The notes under the pieces were generated by a model that searched no databases, had not been told where the DNA came from, and was given only the letters and a program-made list of their open reading frames with translations. The translations under genes were made by a program, and so were the position numbers. DNA of 9,450 nt, taken from positions 1 through 9,450 of the forward strand of contig SLIO01000360.1 of the NCBI GenBank assembly GCA_007135635.1, written 5' to 3'. The stretch is from Methylomicrobium sp. GTDB lineage: Bacteria > Pseudomonadota > Gammaproteobacteria > Methylococcales > Methylomonadaceae. Numbering within the stretch: position 1 is the first letter of the stretch; each line of letters opens with the position of its first letter. Shown in pieces: positions 1 to 7,121 of this stretch.

Positions 1-184
<184 letters not shown>

Positions 185-196
185 AATAATTAGTTA

Positions 197-278
197 ATTC
201 AATAGGTTGTGGTGACTTCGCAAAACAATTTTGCTCTCCGGAAAGATTGTTCAAAATCTATGGGTAACCTATTGGAAT
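197..278. repeat. Nested palindrome between hemJ and thiD
   Basis: A perfect 9-bp inverted pair, CAATAGGTT at 200-208 and AACCTATTG at 266-274, extends outward by ATT/AAT with a one-base bulge. Between the arms is a second perfect hairpin, GCAAAA (220-225), loop CAA, TTTTGC (229-234). Neither stem is followed by a T-run on the minus strand, so it is not a typical intrinsic terminator for hemJ. It could be a structured leader or terminator-like block between hemJ and thiD, or an old repeat element. ACCATGAAG (167-175) and CTTCGCGTGGT (289-299) form a further, imperfect outer pair. Confidence 0.5.
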
Positions 279-362
279 GTTTTATAAACTTCGCGTGGTC
301 CGGCCTGACTTTCGCTGTGTGATCAGAGGAAATGTCGAGTTTCATTTTTCGCGGAGAAGGGA

Positions 363-803
363 TCAAAACGGTTTGACGACGGCCAGTATCACGATGCCGA
401 CTAAAAATAGCACCGGTACTTCGTTCATCCAGCGGTAATATACATGGGAGCGACGGTTGCGGTCGTGTTTGAAGTCGAATAGCCAGATACCGCAGAAAAC
501 ATGATAGACCAAGAGTAATAGCAGCAAGGCCAATTTGGCATGCAGCCAGCCGTTTTGTCCGTAAAGCGCCCAGGCATAATCGACCAGCATCCAGATGCCG
601 AAGATAAACGTGGCGATCATACCCGGCGTCATGATGCCGAAAAACAGTTTCCGTTCCATGACTTTGAAACGTTCATTGCTGATACCGTCGCTGCTTCTGT
701 CCTCGTTGCTCATTGCGTGATAAACGAACAGACGCGGCAAATAGAATAAACCCGCGAACCAGGTAACCATGAAGATCAGATGTAAGGCTTTTAACCAGAG
801 CAT
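363..803 (-). CDS. hemJ: Protoporphyrinogen IX oxidase HemJ
   Basis: HemJ is the small membrane-bound, non-flavin enzyme that oxidises protoporphyrinogen IX to protoporphyrin IX, the next-to-last step of protohaem synthesis. It is used by many Gram-negative bacteria in place of HemG or HemY. The 146-residue length is usual for the family. Visible signatures are W-x-K-A-L-H at residues 3-8 followed by WFAGLFYLPRLFVYH (15-29), GWLHAKLALLLLLLVYH (85-101), and R-W-M-N-E-V-P (124-130). Four membrane segments are apparent at about 5-27, 55-77, 88-109 and 128-143, with conserved histidines H8, H29, H88 and H101 that are candidate haem or substrate ligands. The ATG at 803-801 has an AAAAGG ribosome site 7 nt upstream. 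It is downstream of the TlpA-like gene on the same strand, separated by 139 bp, so co-transcription is possible but not shown. Confidence 0.93.
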   Translation of the reverse strand: MLWLKALHLIFMVTWFAGLFYLPRLFVYHAMSNEDRSSDGISNERFKVMERKLFFGIMTPGMIATFIFGIWMLVDYAWALYGQNGWLHAKLALLLLLLVYHVFCGIWLFDFKHDRNRRSHVYYRWMNEVPVLFLVGIVILAVVKPF

Positions 804-810
804 AAATCAA

Positions 811-816
811 CCTTTT
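811..816 (-). promoter_or_regulatory. Ribosome binding site of hemJ
   Basis: AAAAGG on the minus strand, 7 nt before the ATG at 803. It supports this start for a membrane protein whose family N-terminus also begins here. Confidence 0.6.
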
Positions 817-835
817 AATTGTGTGCGATTGGAAG

Positions 836-861
836 AGCATTTAACTATGAAGAACATGAAG
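836..861 (-). repeat. 26-bp dispersed sequence, copy 2, in front of hemJ
   Basis: Second copy of the sequence at 159-184 (23/26 identical). The stretch CTTCGTGCTAAAA at 910-922 is roughly the reverse complement of the TTTAACTATGAAG start of this copy, so the 804-942 gap may hold one degraded inverted element of about 85 bp. No gene, tRNA or clear terminator is visible in the rest of that gap. Confidence 0.5.
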
Positions 862-942
862 TTCGCAAAGCCTTCAAGCGTTCTATTTTTTCTTGGCATT
901 CTCTCTAGTCTTCGTGCTAAAACGTTTTGCAGTAATAAAGGC

Positions 943-1440
943 TCAATGAATAAAAGACTCAATGCGTTTTTTCATATCCGCAAGATCGAATTCACCGATT
1001 TTATGTAGCGCAATTGCCCCGTCCGGCTTGATTAAAAAGGTTGTTGGGGTCAGGCGCACGTCGCCGAAGGCCTTGGCGTGCTCGGCTTGCAGATCCAACG
1101 TGACTTTGTAAGGTAGTTGCTTGGCGCGGGTCATTTCGACGACATGGTTTGGTGGGTCATAGTACATTGCTATCGCTATTATTTCCAAACCGCGCTCATG
1201 ATAGTCCCGGTACAATTCGATCAAATGCGGAATTTCCTTGATGCAACCAGGGCAGTCGGTAGCCCAGAAGGTGACTATGACCGGATTGCCCTGCCAATCT
1301 TTCAGCTTGATTTTTTCTCCGGTAATACTAGTGAACGTGATATCGGGGGCCGCCATCGATGACGGGTTGCACGCGATCAAGGCGGCTGATGCGATTAAAC
1401 AGGCGACGATCAGGCCGATAAACCATTCTTTGGTTTTCAT
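943..1440 (-). CDS. TlpA/ResA-like thioredoxin-fold protein, probable lipoprotein
   Basis: This belongs to the AhpC/TSA-redoxin or TlpA-like family of periplasmic thiol-disulfide proteins. Residues 7-24 form a hydrophobic signal ending L-I-A-C, a good lipobox with C24 as the lipidated cysteine; N25 at +2 would favour the outer membrane. The mature domain has the strand VIVTFWATDCPGC with the active-site pair C63-P-G-C66, the variable-region motif I-K-E-I-P-H-L, and a cis-proline loop T-P-T-T-F at 131-135 (P132). The length of 165 residues is normal for a single-domain member. Members reduce disulfides during cytochrome c maturation or act in general periplasmic redox; which one applies here cannot be told. 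Its neighbour hemJ would fit a haem/cytochrome context, but that is inference. It is transcribed divergently from serA. No clear Shine-Dalgarno precedes the ATG at 1440-1438. Confidence 0.88.
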   Translation of the reverse strand: MKTKEWFIGLIVACLIASAALIACNPSSMAAPDITFTSITGEKIKLKDWQGNPVIVTFWATDCPGCIKEIPHLIELYRDYHERGLEIIAIAMYYDPPNHVVEMTRAKQLPYKVTLDLQAEHAKAFGDVRLTPTTFLIKPDGAIALHKIGEFDLADMKKRIESFIH

Positions 1441-1589
1441 GGGGTTTTTAATGTTTTGTTGGAATTTTAACAGTGCTTGCGATCGAGATCGAGCCCGAAC
1501 TGTCTTTTTTGCTTGATTACGATTAACCGATTATAGCAAAGCTGTTAAGCTATGCACTTTATGTGCTCCATTTCAAGATATTGACATCC
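1441..1589. promoter_or_regulatory. Divergent promoter region between the TlpA-like gene and serA
   Basis: These 149 bp must hold the promoters for both directions. For serA, a weak sigma70-like pair is TTGCTT at 1509-1514 and TATAGC at 1532-1537 with 17 bp between; the -35 box matches the consensus at only 3 of 6 positions. A tandem GATCGA duplication (1480s) and an AT-rich run are also present. No operator can be named. Confidence 0.3.
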
Positions 1590-3173
1590 ATGTACAAAAT
1601 ACTCATCTCCGATAAGTTGGCTGAGGCCGGCATTAATTACTTAAATGATCAAGACGATATTCATATTCACATCGAAACCGGACTCAGCGAAGACGGTCTT
1701 TGCGAGATAATCGGCGGTTTCGATGCCTTGCTGATTCGCAGCGACACCAAAGTCACCGAGAGGGTGCTCAAGGCGGCTTCACGTTTGAAAGTCGTCGGAC
1801 GCGCCGGTATCGGCGTCGATAATGTGAATTTGACCGCCGCAACCGAACAAGGTGTCATCGTAATGAATACGCCCGATGCCAATGCGACGACCACGGCCGA
1901 ATTAGCGATCGCGCATTTGTTGTCGCTGAGTCGTCATTTGCCGATTGCCGACCGGTCGATCCGCGCCGGGAAATGGGAGCGTTCCAAATTAATGGGGTCC
2001 GAAGTGGCACATAAGACGCTGTCGATACTCGGCTTCGGCACGATTGGGCGCATCGTTTCGCAACGGGCATTAGGTTTGGGGATGCAAGTCATCGCATACG
2101 ATCCTTTCGTAACCCCGGAAATATTCGAAAATTACGGGGTTAAGTTGGTCGATCTCGACGAGTTGATCGAAAAGGCCGATTATTTGACCTTGCATTGTCC
2201 ATTGATCGAAAAAACCAAAAATATCATCGGACGCAATCAATTGGCCCGAATGAAAAAGGGCGCGATGTTGATTAACTGCGCCCGGGGCGGTTTGGTCGAC
2301 GAGGCCGCGCTTTACGATGCGCTCCTTAATAATGATATCGCCGGCGCGGCCTTGGATGTTTACGAACATGAGCCGCCGGTCAATTCGCCGTTGTTGACGT
2401 TGGACAATATTGTTTTTACGCCGCATCTGGGCGCGTCGACCAGCGAAGCTCAAGTGGCGGTCAGTGTCGAAATTGCGCGGCAGGTCGTGACCTATCTAAC
2501 GAGCGGCGAGGCGGTCAATGCGCTCAATTTGCCGAGGATGTCTGCCGAACAGTTGAAAAAAGCTAGCCAGTTTATGAAATTAGCCAATATTCTCGGCAAG
2601 GTCTTGGCCAACTTGGCGACGAAACCGATCGAACGAGTCGAGGTTGCATTATTCGGCAAGGCATCCGAAGTCGAGGCGCGCCCGGTATCGGTCGAGGCCT
2701 TGGTCGGTTTGTTGGCCGGAAAGTTATCGACGCCGGTTAATCGGGTCAATGCCGAAAAAATTGCGAAACGCCAAGGAATCGCCTTAGTCGAGTCGAAAAC
2801 CGAGGAAACACATGATTATTTGTCGTTAGTCAAAGTCACCGGTTTTTGCGGCGATCAATCGATTGCTTTGTCCGGAACACTACTCGGAGAATCGCATCCG
2901 CGCCTGGTTCAAGTTGATCGCTTCGAAATCGAAGTCGTTCCTGAAGGTACTCTGATTGTGACTCGGCATGATGACAAGCCGGGCGTCATTTCGGCCATTA
3001 GTGCGGTGCTTGGCAATTCCAATATCAATATCACGCGCATGGAAGTCAGCGCGGCTGACGAAGAAGATCGTGCAATGGCAGTGATCAGCATTTCCGAACC
3101 TTTGACCGATGAAATACTCGGCGAATTATGCGATGTGCCGGCGGTTTTCCAAGCGACGCAGATTATTTTATGA
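1590..3173 (+). CDS. serA: D-3-phosphoglycerate dehydrogenase (long form, ACT domain)
   Basis: SerA oxidises 3-phosphoglycerate to 3-phosphohydroxypyruvate with NAD+, the first committed step of serine synthesis. The protein has 527 residues, the usual size of the long form. It has a split catalytic domain (about 1-95 and 280-320), a Rossmann NAD domain with G-F-G-T-I-G at 148-153, and the family triad R232 (INCARGGLVDE), E261 (DVYEHEPP) and H279 (TPHLGAST). After these come an intervening allosteric (ASB) domain at about 325-440 and a C-terminal ACT domain at about 450-527 containing TRHDDKPGVISAIS. The ACT domain suggests feedback by serine, as known for the family. The start is placed at ATG 1590 because M-Y-K-I-L-I-S-D-K-L matches the family N-terminus; an in-frame GTG at 1563 would add nine atypical residues. 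No strong ribosome site is seen. It overlaps serB by 4 nt. Confidence 0.96.
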   Translation: MYKILISDKLAEAGINYLNDQDDIHIHIETGLSEDGLCEIIGGFDALLIRSDTKVTERVLKAASRLKVVGRAGIGVDNVNLTAATEQGVIVMNTPDANATTTAELAIAHLLSLSRHLPIADRSIRAGKWERSKLMGSEVAHKTLSILGFGTIGRIVSQRALGLGMQVIAYDPFVTPEIFENYGVKLVDLDELIEKADYLTLHCPLIEKTKNIIGRNQLARMKKGAMLINCARGGLVDEAALYDALLNNDIAGAALDVYEHEPPVNSPLLTLDNIVFTPHLGASTSEAQVAVSVEIARQVVTYLTSGEAVNALNLPRMSAEQLKKASQFMKLANILGKVLANLATKPIERVEVALFGKASEVEARPVSVEALVGLLAGKLSTPVNRVNAEKIAKRQGIALVESKTEETHDYLSLVKVTGFCGDQSIALSGTLLGESHPRLVQVDRFEIEVVPEGTLIVTRHDDKPGVISAISAVLGNSNINITRMEVSAADEEDRAMAVISISEPLTDEILGELCDVPAVFQATQIIL

Positions 3174-3811
3174 GATTCGATCGAATTTGTTTTGATTTCG
3201 ACAGCACCTTGAGTCGGATTGAAGGCATTGATGAATTGGCCGAGCGTTTGGGCCAGGGCGAGGCTATTGCTAAATTGACCGATGCCGCCATGAATGGTGA
3301 GGTGCCGCTGGAAGCCGTATACGGACAACGTTTGGATTTGATTAAACCGGACCGAGCGTCGATCGACTGGCTGGCTGAGCGGTATTTGTGCGAAATCGTC
3401 GACGGCGTGGACGAATTATTTGCCAGGTTACGCGCCGACAGTCGCGAAGTCTATATTATTAGCGGCGGAATTCGGCAGTCTATTTTGCCGATGGCGGCTT
3501 TTTTGAATGTACCGGAGAGTCGTGTGCATGCGGTCGATGTTTTTTTTAACGAAGACGGGACTTATATCGATTTCGACCGCGATTCGGTCTTGGCGAGGGC
3601 CGGCGGTAAAGCCGAAATCTGTACCCGTTTACAACAGAATGGCTTATCGTTGGTGATGGTCGGTGATGGCAATACCGACCTGGAAGCGAAGCAGGCCGGT
3701 GCATGTTTCATCGGTTTCGGCGGTGTGGTCGACCGGCCTAAGGTTCGGGAGCACGCTGATTACTTCGTTGGCGAAGCTTCGTTGCTCGGTGTGCTTAGAT
3801 TTATTTCTTAA
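3170..3811 (+). CDS. serB: Phosphoserine phosphatase (HAD superfamily)
   Basis: SerB hydrolyses O-phosphoserine to serine, the last step of the pathway begun by the neighbouring SerA. The 213-residue protein has all four HAD motifs: motif I D-F-D-S-T at 9-13 (nucleophile D9, acid/base D11), motif II I-I-S-G-G with S98, the motif III lysine near K147 (GGKAEI), and motif IV G-D-G-N-T-D with D166 and D170. The cap insertion after motif I contains R-I-E-G-I-D-E-L-A, typical of the SerB branch, with E18 in the substrate-binding position. The start is ATG 3170, overlapping the serA stop as ATGA; the upstream in-frame start at 3128 lies inside serA and adds an unrelated 14 residues. The overlap implies translational coupling. 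It lacks the N-terminal ACT-like domain of longer SerB forms. A related HAD-IB phosphatase of other specificity is less likely given serA. Confidence 0.9.
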   Translation: MRFDRICFDFDSTLSRIEGIDELAERLGQGEAIAKLTDAAMNGEVPLEAVYGQRLDLIKPDRASIDWLAERYLCEIVDGVDELFARLRADSREVYIISGGIRQSILPMAAFLNVPESRVHAVDVFFNEDGTYIDFDRDSVLARAGGKAEICTRLQQNGLSLVMVGDGNTDLEAKQAGACFIGFGGVVDRPKVREHADYFVGEASLLGVLRFIS

Positions 3812-3864
3812 CCGTTGGCGAAATGATAAAATCCGCTGTTTTTTAAAAGATTTAGAGAGACGCA
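3812..3864 (+). promoter_or_regulatory. Short gap before yebC with a possible -10 box
   Basis: TAAAAT at 3827-3832 is one base from the sigma70 -10 consensus, but the matching -35 position (about 3804-3809, TTTCTT) is poor. AGAGAGA ends 4 nt before the yebC ATG and is the likely, weak ribosome site. A T-run at 3839-3844 has no convincing GC stem in front of it, so I do not call a terminator for serB. Confidence 0.25.
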
Positions 3865-4617
3865 ATGGCTGGACACAGTAAATGGGCAAATATCAAGCAT
3901 AGGAAGGCCGGGCAGGATGCCAAGCGCGGCAAAATTTTTACCAAAATGATTCGTGAAATTTCAGTTGCGGCAAAGGCGGGCGGCGGCGATCCGGCTTCGA
4001 ACCCGACCTTGCGCACCGCGATCGATAAGGCGCTGGGTGCTAATATGAAGCGCGATACGATCGACAATACGATCAAAAAAGCAACCGGAGCGCTGGAAGC
4101 TGAAAATTACGAGGAAGTACGCTATGAAGGCTACGGACCTGCCGGTGTCGCGATCATGGTCGATTGTTTGACCGATAACCGCAATCGTACGGTCGGCGAG
4201 GTGCGCCATGCTTTCAGTAAGGCCGGCGGTAATCTTGGTACCGATGGTTCGGTGGCTTATTTGTTTAATAAAGTCGGTATTATCAGTTTTCCGGATTCGG
4301 TCGATGAGGATGCGGTGATTGAAGCAGCGATCGAAGCCGGAGCCGATGATGTTGTGACCAATGAAGACGGGTCTATCGACGTCATCACGGCACCGGAGAG
4401 TTATATGGACGTCAAGGAAGCGTTGATTGCGAAAGATTTTAAGCCGGAAAATTCCGAGATAACGATGCAGCCTTCGACCAGTGCCGAGTTGAGCGCCGAG
4501 GAAGCCGAAAAGTTGATGCGGCTGATCGACCGGCTCGAAGATTTGGACGATGTGCAAAACGTTTATTCGAATGCCGATATCAGCGATGAAATCATGGAGC
4601 AAATGTCCGCTGGTTGA
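3865..4617 (+). CDS. yebC: YebC/TACO1/PmpR family protein
   Basis: This is a 250-residue member of the widely conserved YebC (DUF28/TACO1) family. Members have been described as DNA-binding transcriptional regulators (PmpR-like) and as ribosome-associated factors that help translation of difficult sequences such as polyproline stretches. The N-terminus [14 protein letters not shown] and the following [10 protein letters not shown] are the family hallmark. Also seen are the central [10 protein letters not shown] block (near residue 86), N-R-N-R-T with G-E-V-R-H-A-F-S-K, and [13 protein letters not shown]. The acidic C-terminal third ([17 protein letters not shown]) completes the three-domain protein. 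The length matches the norm. It lies upstream of ruvCAB as in many gammaproteobacteria, but here 291 bp with a palindromic element separate it from ruvC, so the link in one transcript is uncertain. Confidence 0.96.
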   Translation: MAGHSKWANIKHRKAGQDAKRGKIFTKMIREISVAAKAGGGDPASNPTLRTAIDKALGANMKRDTIDNTIKKATGALEAENYEEVRYEGYGPAGVAIMVDCLTDNRNRTVGEVRHAFSKAGGNLGTDGSVAYLFNKVGIISFPDSVDEDAVIEAAIEAGADDVVTNEDGSIDVITAPESYMDVKEALIAKDFKPENSEITMQPSTSAELSAEEAEKLMRLIDRLEDLDDVQNVYSNADISDEIMEQMSAG

Positions 4618-4649
4618 TCGCTTTCCGATTTATAAGTCTATTTCCCTAA

Positions 4650-4830
4650 TGAATATGCACAAAATAACTTTTACAAGTAGTAGGCTTTGCGGAGGTTCGG
4701 TGACTCGCTTGACAGGACGCCGTGAATACGTCCCTGTAGGCTTGACGGCGGCTATCCCTGCCGCCGACACCTGTCAATCGAGCGACCGAACCCCCTACCA
4801 ACAGTTGTCTAAGTTATTTCATGCTCGTTC
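4650..4830. repeat. About 180-bp imperfect palindromic element (MITE- or REP-like) between yebC and ruvC
   Basis: Nested inverted arms share one centre. The end arms 4651-4670 and 4811-4830 match at 15 of 20 positions, with AAATAACTT/AAGTTATTT perfect. ACAA (4673-4676) pairs with TTGT (4805-4808) and GTAGG (4680-4684) with CCTAC (4794-4798). The main arms 4694-4716 and 4770-4792 match at 20 of 23. Inside are a CGGCGGC/GCCGCCG hairpin (4746-4752/4760-4766, loop TATCCCT) and a second one, ACAGG-ACG/CGTCCCTGT (4712-4719/4729-4737). CCTAA occurs directly on both sides (4645-4649 and 4830-4834), which could be a 5-bp target duplication. It codes for nothing plausible. It is probably a non-autonomous dispersed element; as RNA it would fold strongly and may separate yebC from ruvC expression. 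Confidence 0.7.
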
Positions 4831-4908
4831 CTAAAAGGGTTTTCTCTTTAGTATTTTTCGAATGAAAAAACTTTTTTGCCGTTCATACGCAACCGATATC
4901 ATTATTTA

Positions 4909-5409
4909 GTGACCAAAATTTTAGGCATAGACCCGGGGTCTCGCATCACCGGTTATGGGATCATTGAGGATACGTCCCGTGGCGCGAAATATATTGCCAG
5001 CGGCAGTATCCGGGTAGGTTCGGATTATTTTCCGGACCGGTTGAAACTCATTTTCGAAGGATTGGTACAGGTGGTCGAGCTCTACCGGCCCGACCAAATG
5101 GCGATAGAACAAGTCTTCATGCATAAAAATGCAGATTCGGCACTAAAATTGGGCCAGGCCCGGGGTGCGGCTATTTGCGCGGTACAGGCGGCCGGTTTGC
5201 CGGTTTATGAGTATGCGGCGAGGCAGGTCAAGCAGGCCTTGGTCGGTAAGGGTAATGCCGAAAAAGCGCAGGTACAACACATGGTTAAAATTTTGTTGAA
5301 TCTTCAAGGTGATATGCAGATTGACGCCGGCGATGCGCTGGGAATTTGCCTGTGTCATGCCCATTATCAGCAGACTGCGCGCAGACTTCATCTCGGAGTT
5401 TCTGGGTGA
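4909..5409 (+). CDS. ruvC: Holliday junction resolvase RuvC
   Basis: RuvC is the metal-dependent endonuclease that, as a dimer, cuts four-way DNA junctions in recombinational repair, working with RuvA and RuvB. The 166-residue product (E. coli has 173) keeps the four acidic catalytic residues: D8 in GIDPGS, E67 in A-I-E-Q-V-F, and D139 and D142 in D-A-G-D-A-L. The [15 protein letters not shown] segment (72-86) and the [14 protein letters not shown] basic stretch (102-115) are typical. I chose GTG 4909 because V-T-K-I-L-G-I-D aligns with the family start; the upstream TTG at 4876 would add 11 residues not seen in the family. No good ribosome site precedes it. Its stop overlaps the ruvA GTG, so ruvA is probably translationally coupled to it. 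Confidence 0.95.
   Translation: MTKILGIDPGSRITGYGIIEDTSRGAKYIASGSIRVGSDYFPDRLKLIFEGLVQVVELYRPDQMAIEQVFMHKNADSALKLGQARGAAICAVQAAGLPVYEYAARQVKQALVGKGNAEKAQVQHMVKILLNLQGDMQIDAGDALGICLCHAHYQQTARRLHLGVSG
5395..5398 (+). promoter_or_regulatory. Ribosome binding site deciding the ruvA GTG start
   Basis: GGAG, 7 nt before GTG 5406. It supports that GTG over the in-frame ATG at 5346, which lies inside ruvC. Confidence 0.65.
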
Positions 5410-6011
5410 TCGGTTATTTGCGAGGAAAGTTGGCGAGCAAGACGCCACCTTGGCTGTTGCTCGATGTCAACGGTGTCGGCTATGAAGTCGAAGCGCCAAT
5501 GACGACATTTTACAACCTGCCTAAACTCGGCGAAGAGATCAAATTATTTACGCACCTGGTGGTCAGAGAGGATGCGCATATTTTGTTTGGTTTCGCGTCC
5601 GAATCCGATCGCTTGATGTTCAGGACCTTGATTAAAGTCAATGGTGTCGGGCCGAAATTGGCCTTGACGATTTTATCGGGTCAAAGTGCTGAGGAATTTC
5701 ATCGCTGTATACAGAATAACGATACTCAGTCTTTGGTGCGTTTGCCAGGTGTCGGTAAAAAGACCGCCGAACGCTTGATCATCGAAATGCGCGATCGCTT
5801 GCCGCAGTTGGAAGGCTCTCCGGTTTCAACCGAAAGCGGTGCTGTAGTGTTGTCGCCGGCTGCTGTGCAGCCGGTTCAGGAGGCGGTTAGCGCGTTATGC
5901 GCGTTGGGCTACAAACCGCAAGATGCGGGAAGGATGGTGCGCGCGATTCCGGCGGAAGGCAAAAGCTGCGAAGACATCATTAGGCTGGCTCTGCAGGGAG
6001 CATCGAAATGA
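5406..6011 (+). CDS. ruvA: Holliday junction DNA helicase subunit RuvA
   Basis: RuvA binds the Holliday junction as a tetramer and loads the RuvB motor for branch migration. The 201-residue protein (203 in E. coli) has the three expected parts. These are an OB-fold domain at about 1-64 ([25 protein letters not shown]), two helix-hairpin-helix motifs, V-N-G-V-G-P-K near 78-84 and L-P-G-V-G-K-K near 113-119, and a C-terminal RuvB-contacting domain from about 156 ([18 protein letters not shown]) after a flexible linker. The GTG start at 5406 aligns with the family's M-I-G-x-L-R-G-K and overlaps the ruvC stop by 4 nt (GTGA). Its own stop overlaps the ruvB ATG by 4 nt, so the three genes form one coupled unit. 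Confidence 0.96.
   Translation: MIGYLRGKLASKTPPWLLLDVNGVGYEVEAPMTTFYNLPKLGEEIKLFTHLVVREDAHILFGFASESDRLMFRTLIKVNGVGPKLALTILSGQSAEEFHRCIQNNDTQSLVRLPGVGKKTAERLIIEMRDRLPQLEGSPVSTESGAVVLSPAAVQPVQEAVSALCALGYKPQDAGRMVRAIPAEGKSCEDIIRLALQGASK
5996..6000 (+). promoter_or_regulatory. Ribosome binding site of ruvB
   Basis: GGGAG inside the ruvA 3' end, 7 nt before the ruvB ATG at 6008. It is the best Shine-Dalgarno match in the window. Confidence 0.65.
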
Positions 6012-7042
6012 TTCAAAGCGACCGTTTGATTAGTGCCGAAGGTAACAACGATGAAGAGCGCCAGGATAGAGCGATTCGACCTAAGCGGTTGCAGGATTAT
6101 GTCGGCCAACAAGAACTGCGGACGCAGATGGATATTTTTATCCGTGCCGCGCTCGGACGTAAGGAAGCCCTGGATCATGTGCTGATTTTCGGACCGCCGG
6201 GTCTCGGTAAGACGACCCTGGCCAATATCATCGCCGCCGAAATGAATGTGCATATCCGTCAGACATCGGGTCCGGTGCTTGATAAGGCAGGCGACTTAGC
6301 GGCATTGTTGACCAATCTCGAAGCGCATGACGTATTGTTCATTGATGAAATTCACCGTTTGAGTCCGATGGTGGAAGAGGTGCTGTATCCGGCGATGGAG
6401 GATTATCAAATCGATATCATGATCGGCGAGGGTCCAGCTGCCCGGTCGATCAAACTTGATTTACCGCCGTTCACGTTGGTCGGCGCGACGACGCGTGCAG
6501 GGCTTTTGACATCGCCGTTGCGCGACCGTTTCGGCATCGTGCAGAGGCTCGAGTTTTACTCGGTCGAAGAATTGGCATCAATCGTGACACGTTCGGCAAA
6601 TTTACTAAAAATTATGATCGAACCGGCAGGCGCTCATGAAATCGCATGTCGTTCCCGAGGGACTCCTCGCATTGCCAACCGATTATTGCGGCGTGTGCGC
6701 GATTTCGCCGAAGTCAAGGGGAACGGCAAGGTTTCTGAACAAATTGCCGGTGAAGCGCTGGCGATGCTCAAAGTCGATAATAACGGCTTTGATGCGTTGG
6801 ATAGAAAATTGCTTAGGACGATGATCGACAATTTCGCCGGCGGCCCGGTAGGCCTTGATACCTTAGCGGCCGCGATCAGCGAAGAGCGAGGCACGATCGA
6901 AGATGTGCTAGAGCCGTATTTATTACAGCAAGGCTTTATCATGCGCACGCCTAGAGGGCGGGTCGTAACGCAGAACGCTTATCTGCATTTCGGCTTGCAG
7001 CCGCCAGTACACATGGGCGCGACCGACGATTTGTTTACTTGA
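6008..7042 (+). CDS. ruvB: Holliday junction branch-migration ATPase RuvB
   Basis: RuvB is the AAA+ hexameric ring motor that pumps DNA through the RuvA-bound junction. The 344-residue protein is full length. Motifs in order are the N-terminal R-A-I-R-P-K-R-L and Y-V-G-Q adenine-contact region (21-34), Walker A G-P-P-G-L-G-K-T at 62-69, Walker B L-F-I-D-E at 110-114, sensor 1 G-A-T-T-R-A-G near 159-165, arginine finger L-R-D-R-F-G at 171-176, and sensor 2 [15 protein letters not shown]-terminal winged-helix DNA-binding domain (from about 255, with [18 protein letters not shown]) follows. The ATG at 6008 overlaps the ruvA stop (ATGA). Downstream is a 207-bp repeat-bearing gap, so the ruv unit likely ends here, although no clear terminator hairpin is seen. 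Confidence 0.97.
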   Translation: MIQSDRLISAEGNNDEERQDRAIRPKRLQDYVGQQELRTQMDIFIRAALGRKEALDHVLIFGPPGLGKTTLANIIAAEMNVHIRQTSGPVLDKAGDLAALLTNLEAHDVLFIDEIHRLSPMVEEVLYPAMEDYQIDIMIGEGPAARSIKLDLPPFTLVGATTRAGLLTSPLRDRFGIVQRLEFYSVEELASIVTRSANLLKIMIEPAGAHEIACRSRGTPRIANRLLRRVRDFAEVKGNGKVSEQIAGEALAMLKVDNNGFDALDRKLLRTMIDNFAGGPVGLDTLAAAISEERGTIEDVLEPYLLQQGFIMRTPRGRVVTQNAYLHFGLQPPVHMGATDDLFT

Positions 7043-7061
7043 GAGGAAAGGGGAAAGCAGT

Positions 7062-7082
7062 GAGCGGAGAGCGGAGAGCGGA
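7062..7082 (+). repeat. Heptamer tandem repeat, 3 x GAGCGGA
   Basis: Three exact head-to-tail copies, preceded by a purine-rich run (GAGAGGAAAGGGGAAAG) just after the ruvB stop. It has the same 7-bp period as the larger array 40 bp further on, but an unrelated unit. Confidence 0.9.
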
Positions 7083-7091
7083 AATTAGGAC

Positions 7092-7097
7092 TTGACA
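7092..7097 (+). promoter_or_regulatory. Perfect -35 box TTGACA upstream of ybgC-tol
   Basis: TTGACA matches the sigma70 -35 consensus exactly, but the -10 position at 17 bp spacing reads ATCATT, a poor match. A second TTGACA stands at 7215-7220, after the heptamer array, also with no good -10 box at normal spacing. A promoter for the ybgC-tol genes is expected somewhere in this gap; neither candidate is convincing alone. Confidence 0.3.
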
Positions 7098-7121
7098 AGT
7101 GCTTTTAATTCTGAATCATTT

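Noticed and set aside
769..1008. 79-codon plus-strand open frame across the hemJ/TlpA-like gap
   Set aside because: It overlaps the ends of two well-supported minus-strand genes and a repeat copy, with no ribosome site or family resemblance.
1563..1589. Upstream GTG start for serA
   Set aside because: It would add nine residues outside the family alignment; the ATG at 1590 gives the usual N-terminus.
2070..2453. 127-codon minus-strand open frame opposite serA
   Set aside because: Antisense shadow of the NAD-binding domain of serA; no start signal or recognisable motif.
3128..3169. Upstream ATG start for serB
   Set aside because: It lies within serA, and the extra 14 residues are not part of the HAD phosphatase fold; ATG 3170 in the ATGA overlap fits better.
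3961..4602. 213-codon minus-strand open frame opposite yebC
   Set aside because: Fully antisense to a clearly conserved protein, with no family features of its own.
4550..4834. 94-codon plus-strand open frame through the yebC end and the palindromic element
   Set aside because: It begins inside yebC out of frame, and its remaining part is explained by the inverted arms; no recognisable protein features.
4831..4890. Intrinsic terminator or promoter just before ruvC (AAAAGGGTTTT and A-run/T-run sequences)
   Set aside because: The stems are AT-only and short, and no -35/-10 pair with normal spacing stands out; the support is too weak to annotate.
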